A stretch of DNA of 64,000 bases from the NCBI RefSeq assembly GCF_018130165.1, contig NZ_JAFCLZ010000026.1, positions 54,224 to 118,223 of the forward strand. Direction: 5' to 3'. Within the stretch, counting starts at the first letter, position 1. Each line of letters starts with the position of its first letter. Origin of the DNA: Bradyrhizobium sp. JYMT SZCCT0180. GTDB lineage: Bacteria; Pseudomonadota; Alphaproteobacteria; Rhizobiales; Xanthobacteraceae. Of this stretch, positions 25,507 through 33,849 are shown one piece after another. The notes beneath the pieces were generated by a model that was given only the letters and a program-made list of their open reading frames with translations, had not been told where the DNA came from and searched no databases. The translations under genes and the position numbers were made by a program.

Positions 25507-26826
25507 TTATGAGCCCTGACCACCGCACTTGTTGGTCTTGGTGTTGTAGTTGCCGCACTTCTTGCCAACCCAGTCGCCGATCAGGTCCTTGGAGCCGTCG
25601 AGCTCCTTCGACCATGCATCGCCGGCCACCAGGCCCGGGGTCTTCCACACCACGTCGAACTGGCCGTTGGCTTTGATTTCGCCAATGAACACCGGCTTGG
25701 TGATGTGATGGTTCGGAAGCATCTTCGAGGTGCCGCCGGTCAGGTTCTTGGCTTCGATGCCGGGCAGCGCGTCGATCACCTTGTCGGCGTCGGTCGACTT
25801 CACCTTCTCGACCGCCTTGACCCACATTTCGAAACCGATGACGTGCGCTTCCATCGGATCGTTGGTCACGCGCTTCGGATTCTTGGTGTAGGCCTGCCAG
25901 GCCTTGATGAACTTCTCGTTGGCCGGATCCTTGATCGACTGGAAATAGTTCCAGGCGGCCAGATGGCCGAGCAGCGGCTTGGTGTCGATGCCGGCGAGTT
26001 CTTCTTCACCGACCGAGAACGCGACAACCGGAATGTCGGTCGCCTTGATACCCTGGTTGCCGAGTTCCTTGTAGAAGGGAACGTTGGCGTCGCCGTTGAT
26101 GGTGGAGACAACAGCGGTCTTCTTGCCGGCCGAGCCGAACTTCTTGATGTCGGCGACGATCGTCTGCCAGTCACTGTGACCGAACGGCGTGTAGTTGATC
26201 ATGATGTCTTCCTGCTTGACGCCCTTCGACTTCAAGTAGGCTTCGAGGATCTTGTTGGTGGTGCGCGGATAGACGTAGTCGGTGCCGGCCAGCACCCAGC
26301 GCTTCACCTTCTCGTCCTTCATCAGGTAGTCGACCGCGGGGATCGCCTGCTGGTTCGGCGCCGCACCGGTGTAGAACACGTTGCGCTCGCTCTCCTCACC
26401 CTCGTACTGCACGGGGTAGAACAGGATCGAGTTCAGCTCCTTGAACACCGGGAGCACGGATTTACGCGACACCGAGGTCCAGCAGCCGAACACGACGGAG
26501 ACCTTGTTCTTGGTGATCAGCTCGCGGGCCTTCTCCGCAAACAGCGGCCAGTTCGACGCCGGGTCGACCACGACGGCCTCGAGCTTCTTGCCGAGTATGC
26601 CGCCCTTCTTGTTCTGCTCGTCGATCAGGAAGAGGACGGTATCCTTCAGCGTGGTTTCGCTGATGGCCATGGTGCCGGAAAGTGAATGCAGGACGCCGAC
26701 CTTAATGGTGTCGTCGGCCGCTTTGGCATTGGTGAACGCAGCGAGGCCCAAAACCAGACCAGCGGTCGCCGCCAGCCAACGGCGGCGGCTCAGCGTCGCT
26801 ATATCGTGGGTAAGTTGTGTAAGCAT
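25507..26826 (-). CDS. urtA: Urea ABC transporter substrate-binding protein UrtA
   Basis: This is the periplasmic urea receptor of the importer. The 439 residues begin with a signal peptide with twin-arginine flavour (SRRRWLAATAGLVLGLAAFTNAKA-AD). The mature part is a type I periplasmic binding fold: IKVGVLHSLSGTMAISETTL, FGCWTSVSRKSVLPVFKELN, FYPVQYEGEESERNVFYTGA. These are UrtA-specific signatures. It is first in the operon and lies behind a sigma-54 promoter. Confidence 0.96.
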   Translation of the reverse strand: MLTQLTHDIATLSRRRWLAATAGLVLGLAAFTNAKAADDTIKVGVLHSLSGTMAISETTLKDTVLFLIDEQNKKGGILGKKLEAVVVDPASNWPLFAEKARELITKNKVSVVFGCWTSVSRKSVLPVFKELNSILFYPVQYEGEESERNVFYTGAAPNQQAIPAVDYLMKDEKVKRWVLAGTDYVYPRTTNKILEAYLKSKGVKQEDIMINYTPFGHSDWQTIVADIKKFGSAGKKTAVVSTINGDANVPFYKELGNQGIKATDIPVVAFSVGEEELAGIDTKPLLGHLAAWNYFQSIKDPANEKFIKAWQAYTKNPKRVTNDPMEAHVIGFEMWVKAVEKVKSTDADKVIDALPGIEAKNLTGGTSKMLPNHHITKPVFIGEIKANGQFDVVWKTPGLVAGDAWSKELDGSKDLIGDWVGKKCGNYNTKTNKCGGQGS

Positions 26827-27382
26827 GAAATGTCATCTCCCTGACGCAGGCGTGAAACGCTGCGAAACGGCCCCAACGGCCGCCTGCGTTAACGGAATCG
26901 CAAGAACCATGCCACGGTCTGAGCACAGGGTAAGCCTATAGAACTGCAGCGGAATCTTCCGCTTGTGGGGAAATCGCCGAGAAACCTGCCTATTTTTTGG
27001 ACCTGAGAAATGTATTCTTTTGCGGCAAACAGTCTATATTTTAGGCAAAATAGGCCATTTGTCTAATTTTACGGCACGAAAATTTGGCGATGCAGTGGCC
27101 AACGAGAGGCGCGCATGGCCAGTGGAACGAGCGAATTTCCGGCTGTTTCTTAACCGCGCCAAGCATATCCGGCGATTTACCTTGAAAGCGCCGCGTTCAT
27201 GTTCCATATGAGCCCCGTGACCTAGAGAATCATCAGGTCCTTGCGAGCCGCGTGTTCTGATCCCGTTCAACGGTTTCTGGCTTGCCCCTTCAGCCTAGCA
27301 AAACCGACGCCCCAAACACGCGGGTGTCTCAGACACCCCCTCGCGCGCTCCTGGCTGTATCGGCCGGGCGCCTGCCTTTTTA
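26827..27382. other. 556-base divergent intergenic region, urtA to helicase gene
   Basis: It holds the sigma-54 promoter at 26900-26914 and, upstream of it in urtA direction, a perfect inverted repeat AGCGGAA-TC-TTCCGCT (26948-26963) that could bind a regulator. The part from 26985 to 27100 is notably AT-rich. Open frames of 82 and fewer codons here have no ribosome site and I do not call them. I see no clear promoter for the helicase gene. Confidence 0.6.
26900..26914 (-). promoter_or_regulatory. Sigma-54 promoter of the urt-ure operon
   Basis: On the minus strand the sequence is TGGCAT-GGTTC-TTGC, matching the RpoN consensus TGGCAC-N5-TTGC with one change and keeping the essential GG and GC at the right distance. 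Transcription would start near 26889, 60 bases before urtA. Control by NtrC and nitrogen status is the usual logic for urea uptake. Confidence 0.75.
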
Positions 27383-28843
27383 ATGGAAAGAACCCCTCTT
27401 TTGACCTCCTTTCAGGATTTCGGCCTTGCCGATCCCATTTCGCGTGCCCTCAAGGAAGAAAATTACCTCACCCCGACGCCCATCCAAGCCCAGACCGTCC
27501 CCCTCGCCATGACCGGCCGCGACGTCGTCGGCATCGCCCAGACCGGCACCGGCAAGACCGCAGCCTTCGCGCTGCCGATCCTGCACCGCATTCTGGAGAA
27601 CCGCGTCCGGGTGCAGCCCAAGAGCTGCCGCGTGCTGGTGCTCTCGCCGACCCGCGAATTGTCGGGTCAGATCCTCGACAGCTTCAACGCCTATGGCCGC
27701 CACATCCGCCTCTCCTCGGCACTGGCGATCGGCGGCGTGCCGATGGGCCGTCAGGTCCGCTCCGTGATGCAGGGCGTCGAAGTCATGGTGGCCACCCCCG
27801 GCCGCCTGCTCGATCTCGTGCAGAGCAACGGCCTGAAGCTCAACCAGGTCGAGTTCCTGGTGCTCGACGAAGCCGACCGCATGCTCGACATGGGCTTCAT
27901 CAACGACATCCGCAAAATCGTCGGCAAACTGCCGATCAAGCGGCAGACGCTGTTCTTCTCGGCCACCATGCCCAAGGACATCGCCGAGCTCGCCGAAGCG
28001 ATGCTGCGCGACCCCGCCCGCGTGGCGGTGACGCCGGTGGCCTCCACCGTGGATCGCATCACCCAGCGCATCATCCAGGTCGATTTCGCGGCCAAGCAGG
28101 GCGTGCTGGCCCAGCTCCTGAAGCAGGAACCGGTCGACCGCGCGCTGATCTTCACCCGTACCAAGCATGGCGCGGACAAGGTGGTGAAGGCGCTTGCCAA
28201 GTCCGGCATCAACGCCAACGCCATCCACGGCAACAAGTCGCAGAACCACCGCGAGCGCGTGCTGGCGGCGTTCCGCACCGGCGAGATCCGCACCCTGGTC
28301 GCCACCGACATTGCCGCCCGCGGCATCGACGTCGACGGCATCAGCCATGTGGTGAATTTCGATCTGCCGAACGTGCCGGAAACCTATGTCCACCGGATCG
28401 GCCGCACCGCGCGTGCCGGCGCCGAAGGCGTTGCGATCTCGCTGATCGCAGGCGCCGAGGAAATGGGTTATCTGCGCGACATCGAGCGGCTGATCCGGGT
28501 GGCGTTGCCCCGCGAAGATCGTCGCACACCGGGCACGCGCGATACCGCGCCTGCGCCGTCCCAGAAGCCGTCCCAGAACCGGGGCGGACGCTCCGCTCCG
28601 CGCGGCCATTCCGCCCACGGCCATGGCCATGGCGGCCGTTCCCACGAGCAATCGCCGGGCTCAAAAGGCCCTCGCCGTCCCCGCCGCGGTGGTGGTAATA
28701 ATGCCGCGTCGCAGCCGACCCGGCATGAGTCGCCGCGTCCGGCGCAGGGTGGCAACAGCGAAAGCATTCAAGGCGTCGCCTTCTTGCATCGCGAGAGCCG
28801 CCCGAATACCCAACCCAACCGTACCCATCGGCCGCAGCGCTAG
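27383..28843 (+). CDS. DEAD-box ATP-dependent RNA helicase (RhlE-like)
   Basis: This ATP-driven RNA unwinding enzyme acts in cold adaptation, RNA decay or ribosome assembly. All motifs are present: FxxFGL Q-motif region (PTPIQAQTVPLAM), Walker A AQTGTGKTAAF, PTRELSGQI, TPGRLLD, DEAD as LDEADRMLD, SAT in FFSATMP, and the helicase C-terminal motifs TRTKHGADKV, ATDIAARGIDV and HRIGRTARAG. The C-terminal 100 residues are basic and low complexity (Gly/Arg/His/Pro), as in RhlE. The start is ATG 27383 or the TTG at 27401, before which GGAAAGAA sits at better spacing. The IF-1 gene follows 23 bases later. Confidence 0.95.
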   Translation: MERTPLLTSFQDFGLADPISRALKEENYLTPTPIQAQTVPLAMTGRDVVGIAQTGTGKTAAFALPILHRILENRVRVQPKSCRVLVLSPTRELSGQILDSFNAYGRHIRLSSALAIGGVPMGRQVRSVMQGVEVMVATPGRLLDLVQSNGLKLNQVEFLVLDEADRMLDMGFINDIRKIVGKLPIKRQTLFFSATMPKDIAELAEAMLRDPARVAVTPVASTVDRITQRIIQVDFAAKQGVLAQLLKQEPVDRALIFTRTKHGADKVVKALAKSGINANAIHGNKSQNHRERVLAAFRTGEIRTLVATDIAARGIDVDGISHVVNFDLPNVPETYVHRIGRTARAGAEGVAISLIAGAEEMGYLRDIERLIRVALPREDRRTPGTRDTAPAPSQKPSQNRGGRSAPRGHSAHGHGHGGRSHEQSPGSKGPRRPRRGGGNNAASQPTRHESPRPAQGGNSESIQGVAFLHRESRPNTQPNRTHRPQR

Positions 28844-28866
28844 CCTCGATCGATCTGGAGACAAAT

Positions 28867-29151
28867 ATGGCTAAAGAAGAGCTGATCCAGTTCGAAGGAC
28901 TGGTGACCGAAATCCTCCCCGACGCGCGCTACCGCGTGCAGCTCGACGCAGGACACGAAATTGTTGCCTACACCGCCGGTAAAATGAAGAAGAACCGGAT
29001 CAAGACGCTGGCAGGCGATCGGGTCACGATCGAAATGTCGCCCTATGATCTGGAGAAGGGCCGGCTGATTTTCCGGCACAAGGATGAGCGTCCCTCGAGC
29101 GGTCCGCCGCGTGGTGCACCGCCGCGTGGCGGCCAGTTCCGCCGCCGGTAA
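28867..29151 (+). CDS. infA: Translation initiation factor IF-1 with basic C-terminal tail
   Basis: IF-1 binds the ribosomal A site during initiation. Residues 1-72 form the S1-like OB fold: MAKEELIQFEGLVTEILPD, YRVQLDAGHEIVAYTAGKMK, NRIKTLAGDRVTIEMSPYDL, and KGRLIFRHK. At 94 residues it is about 20 longer than the usual factor, because of a tail of repeated Pro/Arg/Gly (SGPPRGAPPRGGQFRRR). GGAGAC precedes the ATG. The gene is probably co-transcribed with the RNA helicase and may be a second IF-1 used under cold or stress. Confidence 0.92.
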   Translation: MAKEELIQFEGLVTEILPDARYRVQLDAGHEIVAYTAGKMKKNRIKTLAGDRVTIEMSPYDLEKGRLIFRHKDERPSSGPPRGAPPRGGQFRRR

Positions 29152-29418
29152 CGGGCTTCCAGCGACCGATTGCCATCGTGCCCGACAGATGATGTCGGTG
29201 CGCGATGGTCCGGGCTTGCCCTGATCAAAAAATCGTGCACGTCAGGATTGTTTTGGACCCCTTGATCGAATAATATTGGGGATCGATTTTCGGCCGGACG
29301 ACATTAGCTATCCACCGGTACAGCCGGTTTAGACGCTGACGACCCTTCCAAAAATTCGATCTCACCAGCCCATCGAGAGGTGGGCTACGACTAGTATATC
29401 TGAGAAGGGACTACCCCC

Positions 29419-29631
29419 GTGAGCATGGGAACCGTGAAGTGGTTTAACGCAACCAAGGGCTATGGCTTCATCCAGCCGGATGACGGCGGCAATGACGTGT
29501 TCGTGCACATCAGCGCTGTCGAACGTGCCGGTCTTGGTACGCTGCGTGAAGGCCAGAAGATCAGCTACGAAATCGTGGCCGATCGTCGCTCTGGCAAATC
29601 TTCGGCCGACAATCTGCGCGCCGCTGGATGA
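29419..29631 (+). CDS. CspA family cold-shock protein
   Basis: This 70-residue single OB-fold nucleic acid chaperone carries both RNA-binding motifs: GTVKWFNATKGYGFIQPDD (RNP1) and NDVFVHISAVE (RNP2). It starts at GTG 29419, with GAGAAGGGA upstream, or at the ATG two codons later. The leader from the previous gene is 267 bases. Cold-shock genes often have long regulated leaders, but I cannot define a promoter here. An intrinsic terminator follows at 29683. Confidence 0.95.
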   Translation: MSMGTVKWFNATKGYGFIQPDDGGNDVFVHISAVERAGLGTLREGQKISYEIVADRRSGKSSADNLRAAG

Positions 29632-29682
29632 GTGATTTTTCAGGACGCCCGGCGCGCCCTTGAAAATTGCTTCGAAATAACG

Positions 29683-29716
29683 AAAGGCCGCGCCCATGGC
29701 GCGGCCTTTTTTTTTT
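29683..29716 (+). terminator. Intrinsic terminator of the cold-shock gene
   Basis: A 9-bp perfect stem (GGCCGCGCC with GGCGCGGCC, loop CAT) is followed by about ten T residues and flanked by an A-run, so it may also work for the convergent tad gene. Confidence 0.88.
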
Positions 29717-29754
29717 GCGTGCGTGCCGGAAGCGCTATCCTTGCTCAGCGCGGC

Positions 29755-30348
29755 CTATGAAGTAGGACAGCTGCCAGTGGAGCTGCCACTGGGCGGCGGA
29801 TAGAAAACGCACTGCGACTGACGCGGACGGGTATAGGTGAGGTCGCTCAAATTTTTCCCGGCCTTCGGCATCAGATAGCCGATGATCGGTTTATGCTGGT
29901 ACGTGACCTCGCTATAGATCAGATACGAGCCGGCGACCTTGAGTGCGGCAGGTACAGTCACGGCACCCGCCGGCGGCGATGACCCCGACGTAGCGGTCCA
30001 TATCTGACGCACGACAAGATCCTTGTCGATGTAGAGCTCCACGATCCTGGCATTCACCTCCGAGGACGGATACGGCGTCATGATGCCGGTGCTGGCATTG
30101 AATATGTTACTCAATTGACCAGCCGTCACCGAGACGTTCTGCGACGTCAGATCGGACAGCGTTCGCGCCACCAACGTCACCTTGCGGTCGACCGCGACGG
30201 CCGTCGAGTACTCGACCGTACCGAAAAACAACACCAGCATCACCGGCACGACCATGGCGAATTCGACCGCCGCGATACCCCTGGTGTCACCGGGCAGAGC
30301 GCGCGCCGAACGCCGCATGCGAAGCCAAACTCTGGTCATCAGACTCAT
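29755..30348 (-). CDS. TadE/TadG-like pilus assembly protein
   Basis: This pseudopilin-like membrane protein of the Tad system has 197 residues. The N-terminal TadE-like motif DTRGIAAVEFAMVVPVMLVL carries the cleavage-region Glu and a hydrophobic helix. A beta-rich periplasmic part follows, with AARTL-type helix continuation (DRKVTLVARTLSDLTSQNV). The end is low complexity (PPPSGSSTGSCPTS). It lies 10 bases after the second TadE-type gene (30359), in one operon with cpaB. Confidence 0.85.
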   Translation of the reverse strand: MSLMTRVWLRMRRSARALPGDTRGIAAVEFAMVVPVMLVLFFGTVEYSTAVAVDRKVTLVARTLSDLTSQNVSVTAGQLSNIFNASTGIMTPYPSSEVNARIVELYIDKDLVVRQIWTATSGSSPPAGAVTVPAALKVAGSYLIYSEVTYQHKPIIGYLMPKAGKNLSDLTYTRPRQSQCVFYPPPSGSSTGSCPTS

Positions 30349-30358
30349 CGCCCTGCCC

Positions 30359-30892
30359 TTAATTGAAAGGTTCGTTCTGGAACGCAGCAGTTGCGGTCAA
30401 CAGCCGCGTGCCGTCGGAGAGATTCGAAATGTCATAGCCGAACTTGGTGACCAGGATCGGCCATCGATAGAACAGCCGCACCACGACGATGTCGCCGGCG
30501 CCGCCGGGTTTGTAATTGTTCGGATTGGTGAATGCCTTCTTGGTGATCTGGTTGCCGACGTCGACGCTGCCGAACTGCGTATAGCTCTGTACGTCGACTT
30601 CAATTTTGTTGCAGTCGAACAGCGCGGCGACCTTGCCGCAGACGACCGCCTTGAACTGCTCCTGATTGAGCTGCTGGTTCTGCGCCTGTCCGGTCATGAT
30701 CATGCGCGCCGAATCCTGCGTCACCGTCTCGAGCACCTGGCTGGCAAAGAACATCAACGCCGTCTCGATGATCGCGAACAGCAGCGCAAAGAATATCGGC
30801 GCGACAAACGCGAACTCGACGACGACCGAGCCGCCGCGATTGCGGCGAAAACGGCGCAACAACTGGCTGAAGGAGCGGATATGCGACGGCAT
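30359..30892 (-). CDS. tadE: TadE-like pilus assembly protein
   Basis: This pseudopilin of the Tad/Flp pilus has 177 residues from the ATG at 30892, which has GAGG at proper spacing; the frame is open to 30928. The motif NRGGSVVVEFAFVAPIFFAL is the TadE signature with the conserved Glu. The helix continues into MFFASQVLETVTQDSARMIM, and two cysteines (VVCGK, FDCNK) lie in the soluble part. A CtrA-type box at 30989-31003 lies in front of it, so it may have its own promoter in addition to read-through from cpaB. Confidence 0.88.
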   Translation of the reverse strand: MPSHIRSFSQLLRRFRRNRGGSVVVEFAFVAPIFFALLFAIIETALMFFASQVLETVTQDSARMIMTGQAQNQQLNQEQFKAVVCGKVAALFDCNKIEVDVQSYTQFGSVDVGNQITKKAFTNPNNYKPGGAGDIVVVRLFYRWPILVTKFGYDISNLSDGTRLLTATAAFQNEPFN

Positions 30893-30988
30893 CGAAGCGA
30901 CCTCAGGCGCGAGCGGAACTGCCGTCATAAGTAGCCGAAACAGATTGTCGAAGTGTTTCGCCGGATAGAAGCAGAACGACCCGCGCCG

Positions 30989-31003
30989 TTAAGCGGGTGT
31001 TAA
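30989..31003. promoter_or_regulatory. CtrA-type box TTAA-N7-TTAA
   Basis: TTAA, GCGGGTG, TTAA is the exact full binding motif of the cell cycle regulator CtrA. It lies between the cpaB stop (31008) and the tadE start. Pilus genes are CtrA targets in Caulobacter; use here is inferred. Confidence 0.55.
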
Positions 31004-31007
31004 CCCT

Positions 31008-31823
31008 CTATCGCCGGGCGCAAAGCGGCGTGCAGCTCAGCACGTCGGCGCTGGTGCTTCCGCGGTAAACCGTGACCAGTTTGCTGTTGCCGGTTGAAGC
31101 AACGGCGGTCGTTTTGCTGTCCGCGATGCTGCGCAACGCCAGCGACAAAGTCCCGCTCAGGCGTGCTTTTCCCAGAACCTCGACTTCATCCGGCGTCATT
31201 TCCAGCGTCGCCGTTTTTCCCAGCACCGCGTTTTGGCCCTCTTTTTCCTTGGGGGCCTGGTCGATGGCGAGAACCCGGACATTGGTCAGAACGGTCTGGG
31301 AGGAGATGATATCGGGCGGCTGCCCCGCGCCATCGATGCTCTGCTGCTTCTCGCGCTTCGACAGAATCACGTCGACGCGGTCGTTCGGCAGAATGAAGCC
31401 GCCTGCCCCGGTTTCGGCCGAGATTTCAGTCGAGACGGCCCGCATTCCCGTCGGCAGGATCGCCGCCATGAACCCTGAACCGTTCGCCTTGACCAACTTC
31501 TGCTCGCGAATCGGTTCTCCCGCGATGAACGGCATGCGGGCGATGGAGCCAACGATTTGGGTGATGGCCTCGGGCCGGTCCTTCTTGCGAATGAAGCTGC
31601 CGCTCGAAGACGACTCGGTCCAGGTCTGCCATTGCAGGTTTTCGGCGGCGACAGTCTGGCCAAGGCCGATGTCGTCCTTGGCCACGAGCACATCCACCGT
31701 CGGCAGTTGCGGTACTGCTGCGACCGGTGCGGGAGCTTCTTTGTCGATACCGCTTGCAAGGTATGCGGCAACACCACCAGCACTGATTGCGATGGCCAGA
31801 ACGACAATTCGGGCGGTATTCAT
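31008..31823 (-). CDS. cpaB: Flp pilus assembly protein CpaB (full length)
   Basis: This periplasmic protein links the CpaC secretin to the inner membrane machine. The 271 residues begin with an anchor (NTARIVVLAIAISAGGVAAY). A SAF domain follows (TVDVLVAKDDIGLGQTVAAE), then the RcpC-type domain (DRVDVILSKREKQ, TLEMTPDEVEVLGKARLSGT). Uncommonly, it is on the minus strand ahead of tadE and tadG. A truncated homologous copy occupies the usual place before cpaC at 35191. Similarity between the two includes the upstream 45 bases. Confidence 0.93.
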   Translation of the reverse strand: MNTARIVVLAIAISAGGVAAYLASGIDKEAPAPVAAVPQLPTVDVLVAKDDIGLGQTVAAENLQWQTWTESSSSGSFIRKKDRPEAITQIVGSIARMPFIAGEPIREQKLVKANGSGFMAAILPTGMRAVSTEISAETGAGGFILPNDRVDVILSKREKQQSIDGAGQPPDIISSQTVLTNVRVLAIDQAPKEKEGQNAVLGKTATLEMTPDEVEVLGKARLSGTLSLALRSIADSKTTAVASTGNSKLVTVYRGSTSADVLSCTPLCARR

Positions 31824-31978
31824 ACGCTTTTACTCATACATGACGCAGCGACGCTTCCGGCGCTGAAGCGAGTCTGCCGGATATAGGTCAAAGCAAGGTT
31901 AAGGGAGCGCATCGAAGTCGCGTTAACAAACCCCGTTGTCCGGAACCGGACCGACACCTGACGCTTCGCGTTCCGAGT

Positions 31979-32806
31979 CTATTTCCGGAATGGATAGGCC
32001 AGTTGCCCGGCGATCTCGCGCGGGAAGGTCGACTGATCGTCGACACCGTAATTGTCCGGCAAACGGTCTTCGGGCATCCGGAAGGTTCCGAACAGGATGT
32101 CCCAGAGCGGAAAGGTGCCCGCGAAATTGGTATTGCCGCCCTCTTCCTGCGCGGTGTGATGCCAGCGGTGGAACACCGGGGTGGCAAGCACGTATTTGAA
32201 CGGGCCGAGCGTCCAGTTCAGATTGGCGTGAACGAACGCCGAATGGAAAATGTTGAAAGGGCCAAGCCACAGCATCACGTTCGGCGAAATACCCGCCATC
32301 AGCAACGCGACGTCGATCCCGATGGTCCCGAGCAACAGGTTGACGGGGTGAAAGCGCGCCGCCGAAATCCAGTCCACATCCTCGGAGGAATGATGGATGG
32401 CGTGGTATTTCCAGAAGCCGCCGCCATGGAACATGCGGTGCAGCCAGTACATCATGAAATCAGCGAGCACCAGGAACAGTACCGCCTGCAGCCACAGCGG
32501 CAGCGTCGACAGCGGCCCATGGCCATTGTCATAGAAGGCGATCAGTTCGTCGGCATCATGAATTTGAAACACCAGGGCGGCGCCGAGCACCAATAGCCCG
32601 ATCCGGAACACGCGGGCGAACAGCGGCACCAGGAACCAGTAGGCGAGATCGGTCACCAGCTCGCGCTTGCGCCACCACGGCCGGCCGGGATTGCAGGCCC
32701 AGAAATGCGCCAGCACCGAGAACACCAGCGCGAGCGCGATCGTCACCGGCACCACGATGGCCATCGTCTGGCCAAGCATCTCGACGATTTCCAGGCCCAG
32801 GAACAT
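31979..32806 (-). CDS. Sterol desaturase/fatty acid hydroxylase family protein, copy B
   Basis: This di-iron integral membrane oxygenase family member has 275 residues and four to six hydrophobic helices. The three His clusters are visible: HRMFH, HAIHH (WKYHAIHHSSED) and HRWHH (VFHRWHHTAQEEGG). Substrates in this family include sterols, fatty acids and carotenoids; none can be assigned here. It is about 80 percent identical by eye to the gene at 33019, so the pair arose by recent tandem duplication. Both interrupt the Tad locus. Confidence 0.9.
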   Translation of the reverse strand: MFLGLEIVEMLGQTMAIVVPVTIALALVFSVLAHFWACNPGRPWWRKRELVTDLAYWFLVPLFARVFRIGLLVLGAALVFQIHDADELIAFYDNGHGPLSTLPLWLQAVLFLVLADFMMYWLHRMFHGGGFWKYHAIHHSSEDVDWISAARFHPVNLLLGTIGIDVALLMAGISPNVMLWLGPFNIFHSAFVHANLNWTLGPFKYVLATPVFHRWHHTAQEEGGNTNFAGTFPLWDILFGTFRMPEDRLPDNYGVDDQSTFPREIAGQLAYPFRK

Positions 32807-32975
32807 TGCCGCTTCTTAGCACCTTGCGCGATAAAGCGCCCCGCAGAACTCGATCTCTGCAAGGCTCACGGCACGCAGCGTGCAGCGATTGCGTTGGGCG
32901 GTCAATTCCGTCGTCGGGAGAACTTCCGGCAGGAATCTGCCGAGCCCCGCGCCAGATCTTTCCGGACGGATGTCC

Positions 32976-33015
32976 ATCCCCGGATCAAGTCCGAGGGCAT
33001 GCTTCGCTCCAACGC
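32976..33015. repeat. Degenerate dispersed repeat shared with 42622-42664
   Basis: CCGGATCAAGTCCGAGGGCA and TGCTTCGCTC recur with one change at 42626-42656. It lies between the two desaturase genes. Confidence 0.5.
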
Positions 33016-33018
33016 GCG

Positions 33019-33849
33019 CTAGTGGCGAAACGGATAGGCCAATTGCCCGCCGATTTCGGTCGGGACCGACTGATCGGCGTCGACGCCGTAATTGTCCGGC
33101 ATCACGTTTTCCGGCATCCGGAACGTTCCGAACATAATATCCCAGAGCGGGAAGGTGCCGGCAAAATTGGTATTGCCGCCCTCTTCCTGCGAAGTGTGAT
33201 GCCAGCGGTGGAACACCGGCGTCGCCAGCACATATTTGAACGGGCCGAGCGTCCAGTTCAGATTGGCGTGGACGAAGGCCGAGTGGAAGGTCGTGAACGG
33301 CCCGACCCAGAGCATGATGTTGGGCGAGATGCCCGCCATCAAAAGGATGACGTCCACCATGATCGTTCCGATGAACAGATTGACGGGGTGAAACCGCGCC
33401 GCGGAAATCCACTCGAGATCTTCCGATGAATGATGGATCGCGTGGTACTTCCAGAAGCCGCCGCTGTGAAACATCCGGTGCAGCCAATACAGCATGAAGT
33501 CGGAGGCAACCAGGAACAGCAACGCCTGCACCCAGAGCGGAAGCGCGGCCAGCGGCCCATGGCCATTGTCGTAGAATGCGATCAGGGCGTCGACATCATG
33601 AATGTTGAAGACGACACCGGCGCCGAGCACCAGCAGCCCGATGCGGAGCACACGGGCGAACACGGGAACGAAGAACCAGTAGCAGATGTCGGTGATGAGT
33701 TCGCGCTTGCGCCACCACGGCTTGCCGGGATTGCAGGCCCAGAAATGCGAGAGCACCGTGAACACCAGGGCGAGGCCGATCGTAACCGGCACCACCTTCG
33801 CCATCGTCTGGCCCATCATCTCGATGACTTCCAACGGCATACCCGACAT
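33019..33849 (-). CDS. Sterol desaturase/fatty acid hydroxylase family protein, copy A
   Basis: This 276-residue protein has the same layout and His clusters as its tandem copy (HRMFH, HAIHH, HRWHH). Long blocks are fully conserved between the two, such as FHSAFVHANLNWTLGPFKYV and EEGGNTNFAGTFPLWD. Most differences lie in the N-terminal helices, possibly where the substrate enters. It is the upstream copy, transcribed away from the flp pilin gene. No terminator separates the two copies, so they are probably one transcript. Confidence 0.9.
   Translation of the reverse strand: MSGMPLEVIEMMGQTMAKVVPVTIGLALVFTVLSHFWACNPGKPWWRKRELITDICYWFFVPVFARVLRIGLLVLGAGVVFNIHDVDALIAFYDNGHGPLAALPLWVQALLFLVASDFMLYWLHRMFHSGGFWKYHAIHHSSEDLEWISAARFHPVNLFIGTIMVDVILLMAGISPNIMLWVGPFTTFHSAFVHANLNWTLGPFKYVLATPVFHRWHHTSQEEGGNTNFAGTFPLWDIMFGTFRMPENVMPDNYGVDADQSVPTEIGGQLAYPFRH

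Noticed and set aside
27122..27146. EcfG promoter before the helicase gene
   Set aside because: GGAAC at 27122 is followed by GTTT at 16 or TGTT at 15 bases, too far from the consensus.
26963..27211. 82-codon frame in the AT-rich region upstream of the helicase gene
   Set aside because: No start signal and no recognisable protein. The AT-rich stretch is more likely a regulatory region.
27241..28698. Open frame of 485 codons on the plus strand
   Set aside because: It overlaps the DEAD-box helicase in another frame. The helicase frame contains every family motif.
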